Both the position numbers and the translations under genes were made by a program. A stretch of 64,000 nt of DNA, taken from Acholoe squamosa. Lineage: Eukaryota > Annelida > Polychaeta > Phyllodocida > Polynoidae. The notes under the pieces are model-generated. The model made no database searches. It saw nothing but the letters and a program-made list of their open reading frames with translations, and had not been told where the DNA came from. How positions within the stretch are numbered: the stretch's first letter is position 1; each line of letters opens with the position of its first letter. The stretch is from positions 17,348,324-17,412,323 of the forward strand of contig OX439037.1 in the NCBI GenBank assembly GCA_949317995.1, written 5' to 3'. Of the stretch, positions 42,720-59,159 are shown piece by piece.

Positions 42720-45700
42720 CTTTTTTTCTTTTTTATTTCTGGAAAAGGTATTTCGTTTCTTTTTCTTTTTTTCTTTCTTTTAGGTATACTATAGTGTCCA
42801 TAAGCAAGAGATTTTATCCCGCTATCACATAAATATCTTTTATCTTCAAAAGGAGAAAGAGAAATCTTATGTAGGGAAATGGTATACACTTTATGTTTAA
42901 GACTTACTATATTACAGAATTGATCTTCTCTTATTTTATTTTTAAATAAGACTTTTTTAAAGTTACTATGTTTTATTTCTTGTATCCAATTTTTTTAATG
43001 CCTTTCACTTTTTTCTCTTCTTCTCCAGTTTCATAAAGAATAGAATACATTTTAGGTCTTAATGCTATAAATTCTTTTATTTTTTTCCCTCCTGTTTCAT
43101 CTTTGAATTTTCCTAAAACTTTCATATTTTTAGAGGAAAATAAAGGATGACTTTCTTTAAGATTAGAAAAATCAAAATAATTTTCAATATTTTTTATCTT
43201 TTTTAAGAAATGTTCATCTTTAATATAATAAATGAATGAGTCTGTATCTGTGTATAACAACTGAATAATGCTTTCTGAAAAAGCAGGTAACATGATATTA
43301 TAATGAAAATTAAACATCCATAATTTTGATAGTTCTAATACTGTAAATCCTATGTATATAGGTTTATTTAAAAGAATTTGTTCTTTGTTATATTGTATAC
43401 CTACGAAGTCTTTTTGAAAGATGTGAAGTGATTTAAATTTTGGTTTTCTTATAAGTTTTTCACTTACTAAAGGATTAGAAGTTAATTTCATAGTTGATCT
43501 TTTCTTAACATTTTCTAATGTTTTCCCAAAAGTGCTGTTAATTAAAAGCTTAAAAAATTCTTTGTCAAAAGAAGAAGTAGCTAAGGTTCTTTTTGTTGTA
43601 TTAAAATCGATGTATGGTTTCATCCAATCTTTTTGTTTGAATGAAAGAACTCTATGTATTTTTTTAATTTTCATTCCTAGGTTTAGATATAGCTTTAAGT
43701 TACGGTAATGTATAACATAATTTTCCTTTTGATTTAAATTACATATCAATTTTTTTCCTCCTTTTTTATATGAAATTCCTATGTCTTTGAGTACTTGTTC
43801 AGCATAAGTGGATAAATCTTCCTTTTTTATTTCTAATTTTTCTGGTGCTAAAGGAAAAGAATTATGTCTATCATGAAGGTTTGCAGGATAAGCCTGTTTC
43901 ATTATCGTCTGGAATGTTACATATTTCTAATTTATTTATTTCTTTTTTTTCTAACCATTTGAAATCAGAAATAGGTAAAAAATCTGCTAAACATTTTCCA
44001 TATAAATTATTGCAATCAATATAAAAAATATGTTCATCAGGTTGTTCTGCTATGGCATACCTGTGCGAAACATTAGTTATCCCTCCTCTTACACCTGTTT
44101 CTATGAAATTGTACATTTCTATGTCCGAAAATAAATCTAATTTAACCCCAGTATATTTCAACATGGCTTGATAACTTAAGCTTGGTGAAGTAAGAAAATG
44201 TGACGGATCTAATCCATAGTAATCTAAAGCCTTTTCTCTGAAAGATTCGAAAACGTCACATAAAAGCAAAACATCTATTTTTAAATATTCTTTCAAATAA
44301 TCTTTTAGGTTCTTGCATTTGAAAGCTTTGAACATAAAAAGAGCATGCTGGTAATCTTCGTTAGAAATGTGTTCTTTTGTTAAAGAAGAATAAAAATATT
44401 TTCTTGCAGGCAATTTTTTTTCTTTCAAAACACTCCATGAATTTATATAATCATAACACATAACTCCTTTACGGATAACATAAGGTAATAATTTTTTATC
44501 TTTTAAATGCTTCCTTGTTTCATAGAAGTCATCAGTTCCTTTTTCATTCATAAGATTTGCCAATTTAGCTAAAGAAGTAGGAAGAAATTGAAAAGAATCT
44601 ATAAAACGAAAATTTTCAAAACTTAAAGTCAAAAATTTTTCTGACGATTTTGCTATAACAGATATATTTTTCTCGTCCACATATTTATACAATTTTTGAA
44701 TAAGAAAATGAGTGTCATAGTTCATGCTATTATGAATAACAATAGGTATTTTTAATTTATCCATCCTTAAAGATGTATAAGTAAGATTACATCTGTTACA
44801 AGCATAATTTATGTCTCTCCCTTTACCTTCTCGCCCTATATGAGAATGATCTAAAACTTTACGTATACCTTTACGAGTCAATGAAACCCCACAAACGTAA
44901 CATTTTCTCTGCTTAGCTATATGAGAAATATCCTGAGGAGTTAATTTCATAGGTTCTCTTTTATGGTGTAAAATATAAGATATTTCAGCTCTTTTTTGAT
45001 ATAAATAAGAGACAAAATTTGATATGACATTTTTTCCTACATATATGAATGGATCTTGATTGTATTCTTTATATTTTGACACCATTATAGCACCGAAAGC
45101 ATTTAATTTATGTTCGCGTTCACATAAAGATTTACCTTTATAAATTGGTTCTTTCATTTTATAATTATAACATTCAAAATCTGCATAAATGATAAAAGGA
45201 CTTTTTACTTTATTTTTGAAATCTGAAAAATTAAGATGTGAACCTGTAGGTGGCATATAGTATCCTTGTCCTACGTAAGGATTTTTATTACAATTCTGAG
45301 TTATGTGGGACTTATATTTTTTTTCTGAGCAAAAAGATATCAAGCATTTGTAACAAAAATATCTTGTTTTTTTCCAAAAAAAAGGTCTTATAAACTTATG
45401 TAAATTCCTAATCAAATAGTAGTGATCATCATATAATAATAAATCAACATGTCTTCCTTCAGAAACAGTAGTCGAATTAGTAGAAATATACATAGGGAAA
45501 GGTTGAATTATCTTTTGCTCTGTTTCTAACATACCAAATACATTTATTGTTAGATTGTTCTTTTTTTCAAATTGTGATATTTCATTTAATTTCACAGGAA
45601 AAGTAATAAAAGAAAGATTCAATTCATTTAAAAAAATATCATAAGATTTTGCTAAATTTGAATTATTTGTTACTTTATGTAGACCAGCTAAAACAGAATA

Positions 45701-46193
45701 AAGAAAGCATTTATTACCAGTTCCTTTTATATTTAAAATCGATTTTTTTTTTGTCTATTAAGTCTTTAGTCTTTTGTGTTTCTTTTCCTCCTAAAGGGTT
45801 ATATTTAAAAATTGAAATTCTAAGAACTTTGATTTTTTTAAGAAACCATCCTGATCCCATGTGAAGGAAAGAATCAAAAAATCCTAATATAATAGAAAAA
45901 CTAGACCTAATTGTTTCTTCTAAATTCAAAGAATCAAAGCCGAATTGAACCGGACTTAAAAACCATGGTTCTATTTGAAAATATTCACTAGTTTCTAAGT
46001 TATATTTTCCTAAAATAACGCAAAGTCCTATCTGAAATTTAACTCCACCTTCTTCTTTCTTTACTTTTAATATTTTTTTCTTCACTTTTTTTAAATTTTT
46101 GAACAGAAATAAATCAGGATCATATTTTAAAGAATTAGGAATGATATCATATTCTGTGATAAGATTTTTTAATGCTCTACGACGATAAATCAT
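42720..46193 (-). pseudogene. Polinton protein-primed DNA polymerase B, broken
   Basis: Exonuclease motifs IIYADFECYNY, IVIHNSMNYDTHFL and YLKIDVLLLCDVFESF, and polymerase motifs YIDCNNLYGKCLADFLP, KLLINSTFGKTLENVKKR and LLYTDTDSF, identify a family B polymerase of the protein-primed type. An HNH/endonuclease VII-like zinc module lies before the exonuclease part (CYVCG...LDHSHIGREG...CNRCN), common in Polinton polymerases. The N-terminal segment with GSGWFLKKI and FKYNPLGG is also typical. Total length, about 1,150 codons, is normal. It has about three breaks. Its start touches the minor capsid stop. Confidence 0.93.
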
Positions 46194-47126
46194 TAGACTA
46201 GCGGTCTGAAATGTAAAACCAAAAACACTGTTCCGTATTCAAATTTAACAAGATCTCCTAAGTCATCACAGACAGTTATTTGAATTTCTTGTATTTCATT
46301 TCTTTTAAGTTTTTTATAATATGGAGTAACAAAAACTTCTATTATGTCATCACCAAAGCTTCCTGTGCATCTTATTGTTCTTAAAAGTGGAACTTGTTTG
46401 TTTCCTACTACTTCATTACAAACTATGTTGCTATATATATAAATATTAGATGCTATGTAATGCAAATTAGGAACCCCACCCGCTATGAAATTTTCATATT
46501 CATTTGGTCCTAAATTTGATGCTATTTTTTTATATTCTTCAAAATTTTCTAAAGGAGGTCCCATGAAATACACAGTGTTTCCTTCTTTTTTCTCAGCTTT
46601 TTCATGTAAATCTAATCTTAACAAAGAAGACAAATCAGAAGAAAAAGTTACTACGTCTCCTTTTCCTACTTTAAGAATAGGTTTTAAATTTTGTGGTTCT
46701 ATTTTCATAAAAGGTTTTCGCTCTTTTTTAAAGAAAACATCATCAGGATAAATATCAATTTTTTCTAGAACAGAATTTATAGTTCCAATAAGGTTATTAA
46801 TAGAATTATAATTTCCATAAGGAATTCTTTCTACTATGAACCTTTTCTCCAGGGTAACATCACTTGCAGAATTTGCTATGAACACATGTATTTTTTTTAA
46901 ATTTAAAAAAATTTCTTTCCACTATTATAGTTCTGTTTCGTTCTGGTCTTTCAGGAAAATTATACCAAGAAATAGGTATATTAACTTCCACCACTCCAAC
47001 CTCCCATTCCCCTTTCAATGTAATAGTCGATGGTAAATTCACATAATAAGAACTCGTTTTGTTTTCCCTAGAAGGGTGAATAGTATTTGAAGGTAAATTC
47101 ACGTAAAAAGGAGAGGAAATTGACAT
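46193..47126 (-). pseudogene. Polinton minor capsid (penton-like) protein, broken
   Basis: The N-terminus has repeated FYVNLPSNT-type strands and KGEWEVGVVEVNIPISWYN, the signature of a widespread Polinton virion protein read as the single-jelly-roll penton. Later segments include NYNSINNLIGTINSVL, the loop VTFSSDLSSLLRL, NIYIYSNIVCNEVVGNKQVP, and a C-terminal strand GTVFLVLHFRPL. It would sit at capsid vertices. It has about one break. The stop and the polymerase start overlap (TAATG). Upstream lie TATATAC and GAGATAAA (47154-47189). Confidence 0.75.
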
Positions 47127-47295
47127 TTTTTTATAAGTAGTTTCTCTGAAAATGTATATAATCTAACATTTTCTGAGGTCTTTTATCTCAGAGAAATTTA
47201 AAGAGTCATAGAAGGCAGCATACAAATTGATATTTGTGCTGGACATAAACATCAGAGGGGAGCACTTTTATATATTTTTCCATATGTTCCATCTG
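47127..47295. other. Polinton upstream region running into the minisatellite
   Basis: 47154-47189 holds the TATA/GAGATAAA module. From about 47207 the sequence matches the minisatellite found right of Harbinger (AAGGCAGCATACAAA, CATCAGAGG..AGCAC, CCATCTG). The Polinton right end must lie in or near this stretch, but no terminal repeat was recognised. Confidence 0.6.
47207..47295. repeat. Minisatellite, left part, split by Harbinger
   Basis: About one unit of the array continued at 56251-56930: GGCAGCATACAAA...ATATTTGTGCT, then CATCAGAGG...AGCAC...CCATCTG. Confidence 0.8.
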
Positions 47296-47320
47296 GAGGC
47301 CGTTTCACCGCGTTTATTAT
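47296..47320 (+). repeat. Left terminal inverted repeat of Harbinger
   Basis: GAGGCCGTTTCACCGCGTTT and five further bases match the inverted right end (56226-56250) with one mismatch. Confidence 0.93.
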
Positions 47321-47525
47321 CCTTTTATTAAACACGGAGGTTGAAGGTGGACCCCTTCGTGGACTCCATGAAAAAAAATAGCAAAACCGTTTCTGTTGGT
47401 AATCCGTAATACCCTCCGTCTTATTAAAATAAACGCGGACCCTTTTTATTAAAGGCGGACATAAGAACACGGACGTCCGCGTTCAACCGTCCGCGTTTAT
47501 AACAGTACCCTCCGCGTTTAATAGA
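47300..47525. promoter_or_regulatory. Left subterminal cluster of CCGCGTTT motifs
   Basis: CCGCGTTT or its complement AAACGCGG occurs near 47310, 47434, 47495 and 47512, with variants (GTCCGCGTTCA at 47477, AGGCGGAC near 47452). Such subterminal repeats are the expected binding sites for the transposase or its Myb partner. Confidence 0.75.
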
Positions 47526-47698
47526 AAGACAAGTGTGCCCTCTTATGTATGGGTCCAAATCCATGATTTTTTATCGGGGAACCCCGGGAAACTCCCAGTG
47601 ACGTCATGAATTATGGGATGTTGGAGGTCCGCCATCTTGTTCCGGTTTCCGCGGAAGGTTGTTTTCATGTCATTTTTCGGTGAAAGAAGAGTAAAGAA

Positions 47699-53321
<5,623 letters not shown>

Positions 53322-54114
53322 AAAGGCAGGTGAAAAAGATGTCGACGTTTGTTTCATGATCCCAACTCTCTGTTCTCAGGAAAACAGTATTCCTTTTTGT
53401 GCAAAATGACATGTACGGGTAAAAAAAAAACATGTGAATCTTTGCAGCAAGAAACATAGAGAAAAGGATTCTCTTTTTAGTCTAATAACTTACACGGGTG
53501 AACAGCAGGAAGAATTGTTCTTTCACAAGTTTACAGTTTTGTGATGAGAAAGTTTGTATATCATAAATGGCTTATTGGTTGTGCCTAAGGTATACTAATG
53601 ATACATGTACATGTTATTTGAAGATATGGATGTGAAGGCAAAACCCATGTTAAAGAGAAATTACTTGATTTTATTCTGATATGACGAGTGATAGATTTTA
53701 ATGTTGATAGTTGGAAAAGTACAGGTACTTCATATATAATATCACAGGTGCCTTCAAGGAGATCTGAGTTTCATGGTAAAGGCAGTCTCAGAGTAAAACA
53801 GTACAAACCAATTCCCATTATATAACCAATTTCAATTGTAAAGATTCAGGTTATTATATAAATGCATGCTCTAAATATAAGTAGAAATATTTACACAGAT
53901 ACCTTTAATTCATTACTTTTCTTCTTCAATTGACATTGTGGTGTCGGTTTCAAGCACCAGGAAAAAAAAATATTGAGAACTGATTTGTTTCAAAACACTT
54001 TTAAATAAATTTCAATTACATTCAGTTAAAGTTTATGTCAACTATGCTATATCTACATATGATATTATTTCTGACGTGAGACATGATTTAGTTAGAACAA
54101 TTTTGAGAAGGGCT
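53322..54114. other. Region between the two convergent Harbinger genes
   Basis: No gene is seen. It should hold both 3' UTRs. AATAAA on the plus strand is near 54004, and TTTATT (AATAAA on the minus strand) near 53673. Confidence 0.5.
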
Positions 54115-55864
54115 TCATTGCTGCTGCTGCTGTTGCTGCCGCTGACCCCGGCGCTGAGGACCAAAATGTTCCTTGATGTAAGCCTCACGCAGGTTCTTGA
54201 AAGCTTGTCGAGGCTTGGGGGCTCTGTTGTCTGGTTGATCAACAGGTGGCATGATGCGTTTGAAGTTGTCCTTCGCAGGGAAATCACGCAGGAGTTTGAT
54301 TTTGGCTATTCTCGCCACGTTATGAAGGCACACACAACTCTCGATGATGTACCCTGCCCGTGTAGGTTCGTGCTGCAAGTATCCACCGCTCGAATCAAGA
54401 CATCTAAAAAATAAGACATGTCCAGCAATGTTATACTTATTTAAAAGTATTATCACACAGAAAATTTTTTTCTTTTCTTGTAAACAGGAATAAAACATAA
54501 AAACCAACATTTACCTCCACCTCTGCTTCAGTTGGCCTATGGTGCGTTCCACCTTGCTGCGGGTCTTTTTCTGCCACTTATTGAACTTTACGTCTTCCTC
54601 AGTCACCTCAGGGTTGACAGGATTGTATAAGTAGTCCGTCAGCGTATACCTATTATAATAAAGTAACACATATAAAAAAAGACTGCTTTGGTCATGAGAA
54701 GGCTTCATGAGACATAAAAATATGAAAAAAATACACTAAAAAGGATGGAGACTGCTATAACAAAGGGGAAAAGGAAAATTTTTATGCTTACCCTCCGTCT
54801 CCTAGCAAGAAGAAGCCAGCAAAATCACCCCTCTCTCCCAGGTACTTCACCTGCGAGCCGTTCATGGCATAAACGTCATTGCACGAACCTGGGTTACTTG
54901 CATTCACATGGAAAATGATGTAATCCCAATCGCAGATGATCTGTAGTTGGAAAAGAGTCATTTAATTTTTTTATTATTTCAAGTAATAGTTGCTTTTAAG
55001 TCAAACAGAAAAATACCTTTATAGTGATATGTTTTTTTTTTCAGTGAGACGGAGATGTATGTACATGTTTTGTATTTTAGAATATCTTAGAAATATGAAA
55101 GACCATTTCTCACCATAGTGTTGATGGAATAGTAGCCTTTGTAGCAATAATACTGGTTTTCGTCTGCTACTACACCCTTGGGGCAGGCTATGGGGATGTG
55201 CGTCCCATCGATCAGTCCAAAAACACCTGGCTTTCTCTTCTCTCTATAGAAAAGCACGGCTTTGTTGTTCTTTTCCAATGCAGAATCTGGCCACACCACA
55301 TATTCCTCCAGTCTATCATGGAAATATTGGGTTATCTCTTGAACAGAGCGACACACAGTGGAAATAGAAACCCCGTGACAATCTCCTATGGTGGCATAGG
55401 TTGCACCGGTGGCAAAATAGCGAACAGCTATGCAGAACTGCAAGAAAGAAAAGAAAAGAATATGTCATGAGAAAGGAACCTGATAAAGGTTTATGGTTAT
55501 AATGGGAATTGAAAGCATAAAGACAGACTCGTCATATGAAGCACCTACTTCAAAGTATTTACCTATAGAAGAAGGGTATGTGGGGGGACTCTGGGGGGGG
55601 GGACTCAAAATTGAAGGGGAGGGGGGGGGAATGATTTGTGTCTATGAAGAAGGTACTCACTCTGATACGGTGGGGGACAGCATGCTTCCCTCTTAGAACT
55701 CTCCTCTTGCGGGGGAGGTATGCCACATAGTCCTTTATCAACTCTCTTGTCACACTCTTAGTCAGCCTGTACCGCTGCTGGAACTTTTTCTCTGTGTAGT
55801 AAGACAGGGGGTCACGTCTGCAGTAAAATTCCCTCTTCACACATAAGATGTAGTATCTGCCCAT
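54115..55864 (-). CDS. PIF/Harbinger transposase (DDE_Tnp_4 type), 5 exons, 366 aa
   Basis: Exons on the minus strand: 55661-55864, 55114-55437, 54792-54940, 54515-54649, 54115-54403. All introns are GT...AG and the frame holds (367 codons with the stop). Residues 1-70 include a helical region (KFQQRYRLTKSVTRELIKD). A helix-turn-helix-like stretch follows (TYATIGDCHGVSISTVCRSV). Catalytic acids are likely Asp145 (GLIDGTHIPIA), Asp198 (NPGSCNDVYAMN) and Glu260 (SKVERTIGQLKQRW), with the family block LLGDGGYTLTDYLYNP between. A glutamine run ends the protein. It cuts and pastes the element. No damage is visible. Confidence 0.93.
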
Positions 55865-55939
55865 GTTGACAGCCTTTCGAAAATGGCGTCGCAGAGGGGT
55901 CAGGGGTCAAGGTCATGAACTTTAACTTCAATGAGGAGG

Positions 55940-56240
55940 GGTAAAAATAAACGCGGACCTAAAACTATGGTAAAAATACCCCAAAAAGGGTCCGTGTTCG
56001 AACACCTACTGGTCACCTACCCCTCCGCGTTCAAGGCAATTAAACCGGACTTAAAGTGGAGAGTGAGAGGGTCCGTTCTCACAGCTGAAACGGTTAAAAG
56101 TCCGCGTTTGAAGACGGAGGTCCGCGTTTGAACGCGGACCTCCGGGTTCATTTTATTTTTTGTAATAAAAGACGAACAGAAATGGGAAAATTAAACGCGG
56201 ACTCCGCATTTAATATACGGACCATATAATAAACGCGGTG
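55940..56240. promoter_or_regulatory. Right subterminal cluster of CCGCGTTT motifs
   Basis: Copies and near copies occur near 55949, 56025 (CCGCGTTCA), 56101, 56122, 56132, 56196 and 56231, several as head-to-head pairs (GTCCGCGTTTGAACGCGGAC at 56120-56139). Confidence 0.75.
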
Positions 56241-56250
56241 AAATGGCCTC
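56226..56250 (-). repeat. Right terminal inverted repeat of Harbinger
   Basis: Read on the minus strand it starts GAGGCCATTTCACCGCG. It is followed outside by the CTG duplication. Confidence 0.93.
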
Positions 56251-56935
56251 CTGGAGGTAACTAATAACAAAACTCAAAACCAATTTTTGTGCTCCATCTG
56301 GTGGTCAGTTAAGAAATTACTGTATGTTATGAACTTAATCCATAGAGGGCAGCATACGAAGCAATATTTGTGCTCCATCTAGTGGTTAGTTAGGAAATTA
56401 CTGTATGTCATAAACTTAATCCATAGAGGGCAGCATATAAACCAATATTTATGCTCTATCTGGTGGTCAGTTAAGAAATTGCTGTATGTTATAAACTTAT
56501 TCCATAGAGGGCAGCATACAAAGCAATATTTATGCTCCATCTAGTGGTTTACTGTATGTCATGAACTTAATCCATAGAGGACAGCATATAAACCAATATT
56601 TATGCTCCATCTGGTGGTCAGTTAAGAAATTACTGTATGTTATGAACTTAATCCATAGAGGGTAGCATATAAACCAATATTTATGTTTGCTATGAACTTG
56701 ATCCATAGAGGGCAGCGTACAAACCAATATTTGCGTTAAACTTAAACATCAGAGGGCAGCACTTTTATATATTTTTCTATGTGCTCCATCTGGAGGTGAC
56801 TTGTTATAAAACTCAAAACCAATATTTGTGCTCTATCTGGTGGTCAGTCAGGAAGTTACTGTTTGTATTAAATTTAAACCATAAAGTGCAGCATGTAAAC
56901 CAATGTTTGTGTTTAACTTATGTTAGTAAGGGTTA
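56251..56935. repeat. Minisatellite of ~81-bp units with paired CTCF-like motifs
   Basis: Units repeat GCTCCATCTGGTGGTCAG, then AAGAAATTACTGTATG, then ATCCATAGAGGGCAGCATA. Unit starts lie near 56294, 56375 and 56456, with shortened units after. Read on the minus strand the first block is CCACCAGATGGAGC; the last block carries AGAGGGCAGCA on the plus strand. Both resemble the CTCF core CCASYAGRKGGCRS. Confidence 0.85.
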
Positions 56936-56979
56936 AAGGAGCAGTCTATTAAATCTATTATAGATTAATAGAAAGCAGA

Positions 56980-56982
56980 ATT

Positions 56983-57035
<53 letters not shown>
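56980..57035. repeat. TA microsatellite
   Basis: An uninterrupted TA run between the minisatellite and the AT-rich stretch before the next gene. Confidence 0.95.
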
Positions 57036-57040
<5 letters not shown>

Positions 57041-57421
57041 CAAAGTCTTTAACTTTAAAGTTAACTGAAGGAGGGCTGCACGTTTAATCTGAATGAAATA
57101 ATCGGATTTGAAAGACTCTTATGACTTTGAGATTCATTAGTTAAAGGTCGAGATTGAGATTAATTAATTAAAGGTCGAGATTCATTAGTAGAAGGTCATA
57201 TGCTTAAATAGTAAGATACAATGTGCTTCCTCTTAAGTGAAATTGCTTAAAAATAAGATTACTATTTGTGCAAGAGTTAGATTTTATGTATACATAACTT
57301 TTGAAGATTTTATGTATACATATCTTTTGAAAGACTTTATATTTTTAAAACCAGAGGGCAGCACATTGAATCTTAAAAGAACAAAGAAGATACATTCAGT
57401 CATTGATTTCAATGTTTTTAT
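57036..57421. other. AT-rich spacer with short direct repeats
   Basis: AAAGGTCGAGATT recurs (57136, 57173), and GATTTTATGTATACATA appears twice (57281, 57308). One more AGAGGGCAGCAC motif lies near 57353. No gene is seen. Confidence 0.6.
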
Positions 57422-58252
57422 TCAAAATAGAAACACCTTAGGCATTTTTTCTTTTTTCAACATAGAAAATGATTCAGATTTTTTTTGTAAAAATACCATA
57501 AAATCATCAACACAAACTGGTTTCCTTTGCATCCATGTCATATCACAATATTTACATTTCCTTGGTTTACTTTCTGTTTTAGTAATAAAAAATTGAAAAC
57601 ATTTCGCATGAACCGGTTGCATGCAACAATACATATAACTAACATCAGTACTGTTCATTGAAAGAATAAGCATGGACGAACAAAGTTTACAATACATGTA
57701 ATGGACAGACATTTTATGTTCTTTCTTTCTCATTTGATCGCGAACTTTTCTCTTTAATGTACCTAAAACATAATTTTGAGGGTCAACATTTATTAAATAT
57801 TTTTTATCAGCAGGTTTCATCATTTCAAATATATCTTCAAAAAATGGAATCTCTAAAAGATCACAAGCAAAACACATTATTTTATAATAAAAATTTCTAT
57901 ATTTATAAAAGATACAACACATTTTAATTACTATAGGTAATAACATAGGATCTGATATGATAATATTCATTATTTCTTCTAAAAGATATGAAGATTGAAA
58001 GAAATCAGAAAAAAAGATCAAAGCTTCCATCCTGATTTCTTTTAATAAAATCAATGAATTGATAGACGAAAGGGCTAAAAATATTTTTTTCGCTTCTTTT
58101 ACACTCATATAACTTTGAATAGGGAAACTAATATCAATTAATTCATTTATTTTTCCAGTAAAAGTTAACAAAGCTTGAAAATAATATACACGATCTAAAA
58201 GCAAAGAATGGTTCACTTGAATAAGCATAACTGAAATATTTGACAAGCACAA
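57422..58252 (-). CDS. Unrecognised zinc-binding protein, virus-like style, 276 aa
   Basis: One uninterrupted frame without introns. The N-terminal 180 residues look all-helical and hydrophobic (SLLLDRVYYFQALLTF, IFLALSSINSLILLKEIRM). Residues about 187-243 carry a cross-brace-like Cys/His set: CKLC, then YCCMQPVHAKC, then CKYCDMTW, suggesting a RING-like or other zinc fold. A second in-frame Met lies ten codons in. A TATAAATA box lies near 58340 upstream. It may be a displaced Polinton gene, since base use and strand match, or come from another large DNA virus. No family was recognised. Confidence 0.6.
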   Translation of the reverse strand: MCLSNISVMLIQVNHSLLLDRVYYFQALLTFTGKINELIDISFPIQSYMSVKEAKKIFLALSSINSLILLKEIRMEALIFFSDFFQSSYLLEEIMNIIISDPMLLPIVIKMCCIFYKYRNFYYKIMCFACDLLEIPFFEDIFEMMKPADKKYLINVDPQNYVLGTLKRKVRDQMRKKEHKMSVHYMYCKLCSSMLILSMNSTDVSYMYCCMQPVHAKCFQFFITKTESKPRKCKYCDMTWMQRKPVCVDDFMVFLQKKSESFSMLKKEKMPKVFLF

Positions 58253-59159
58253 AACCAGCTTGCAGTTTGCTAACTAAAATATTTCACCTGGTTCATACAA
58301 CTATATGGTCTGCTTTAACAGGCATATAGATAGGACTCTTATTTATAGAAAGGTTTATTTCATGTCTTATATATAACCCGATAGTAAGCATAATTAATTT
58401 CGATAATCACTTTCCCAACAATAAAAAAACAATTTTTCTTATGTTTTCTGGCATATATATTTACTTTTTTCCCACCTCATTCTTCAGTTATAACATGTTT
58501 TTCAATGTGACGATAATTATAACACATGAATTTAACAACTATATAGGCCCCAGATGGCATTCTTCTAGGCTTCGTGGACTGGTCCAAATGGATTAAAGAT
58601 GGTATATGTCAGGGCAGCCATCCAACTCAGACAGTAATTTTCAGCACCTAAACAGAAAAGGAGTTAGACAATTTTAACAATAAAACCTAGGAGAAATTTT
58701 CCAAGTCCAATCAGATGATGGATTAGAATATTTTAAAAACTAACCTAAAGGCACAGTCTCAGCAGTGCACCATGTCTCAATGTAAGATGGTTAGTGATGC
58801 AAGCTGTTACTACAGCAGGCCTAACTTGGTGCACTGCTGTTAGATGGTCAGTGATACAAGCTGTTACTACAGCAGGTCTGCAAACTCCTCGTGTTATATA
58901 GGAAACCCAATGCCATAAGCTCCGCCCCTTGCGGATCTCAACCAATCTGCACTCAGTTTCATGTTAAAATCAAACCAGTGAGCTAAATAGTCCTCTCTGA
59001 AAACAGTTATTTCAATGAATTTGGGTTATATAACAGAGAAAATTGTCAAACCTATGAATAATTAGCAGAGTAATAACAAGCAAAAGTGTTTCAATTGTCT
59101 CAAATACCTATAATTCAACCATGAAAACAGTGGAAAATTGGCGGAAGATAACAAGGTGA
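58253..59159. other. Non-coding stretch with a 57-bp tandem and a 13-bp inverted repeat
   Basis: AGATGG(T/C)TAGTGAT(G/A)CAAGC-type units start at 58785 and 58842 (period 57). CAGCAGTGCACCA (58760-58772) is matched inverted at 58827-58839. The remainder shows nothing recognisable. Confidence 0.6.

Larger units (their letters stand above)
13965..47126 (-). mobile_element. Polinton/Maverick (adintovirus-like) element, gene-bearing span
   Basis: The diagnostic set is present on the minus strand: protein-primed polymerase B, integrase with DDE residues, packaging ATPase, adenain-like protease, major and minor capsid proteins and small basic virion proteins. Without its insertions it would be close to 18 kb, normal for Polintons (about 15-20 kb). 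Its AT-rich base composition contrasts with the GC-rich gypsy insertion. It is a fossil with roughly eight breaks over several genes and two inserted elements, though many genes remain open, so it is not old. Terminal inverted repeats were not recognised, so the true ends are uncertain. Confidence 0.93.

Noticed and set aside
13108-47295. Terminal inverted repeats of the Polinton
   Set aside because: Both outer regions were compared by eye and no convincing long inverted match was found; the right side may be hidden by the minisatellite and Harbinger.
54076-54414. 112-aa plus-strand frame with an apparent hydrophobic start
   Set aside because: It is the complement of the last transposase exon (the leucine run is the opposite strand of the glutamine repeat).
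58745-58945. 66-aa frame with an internal repeat
   Set aside because: The repeat is the 57-bp DNA tandem; no other coding evidence.
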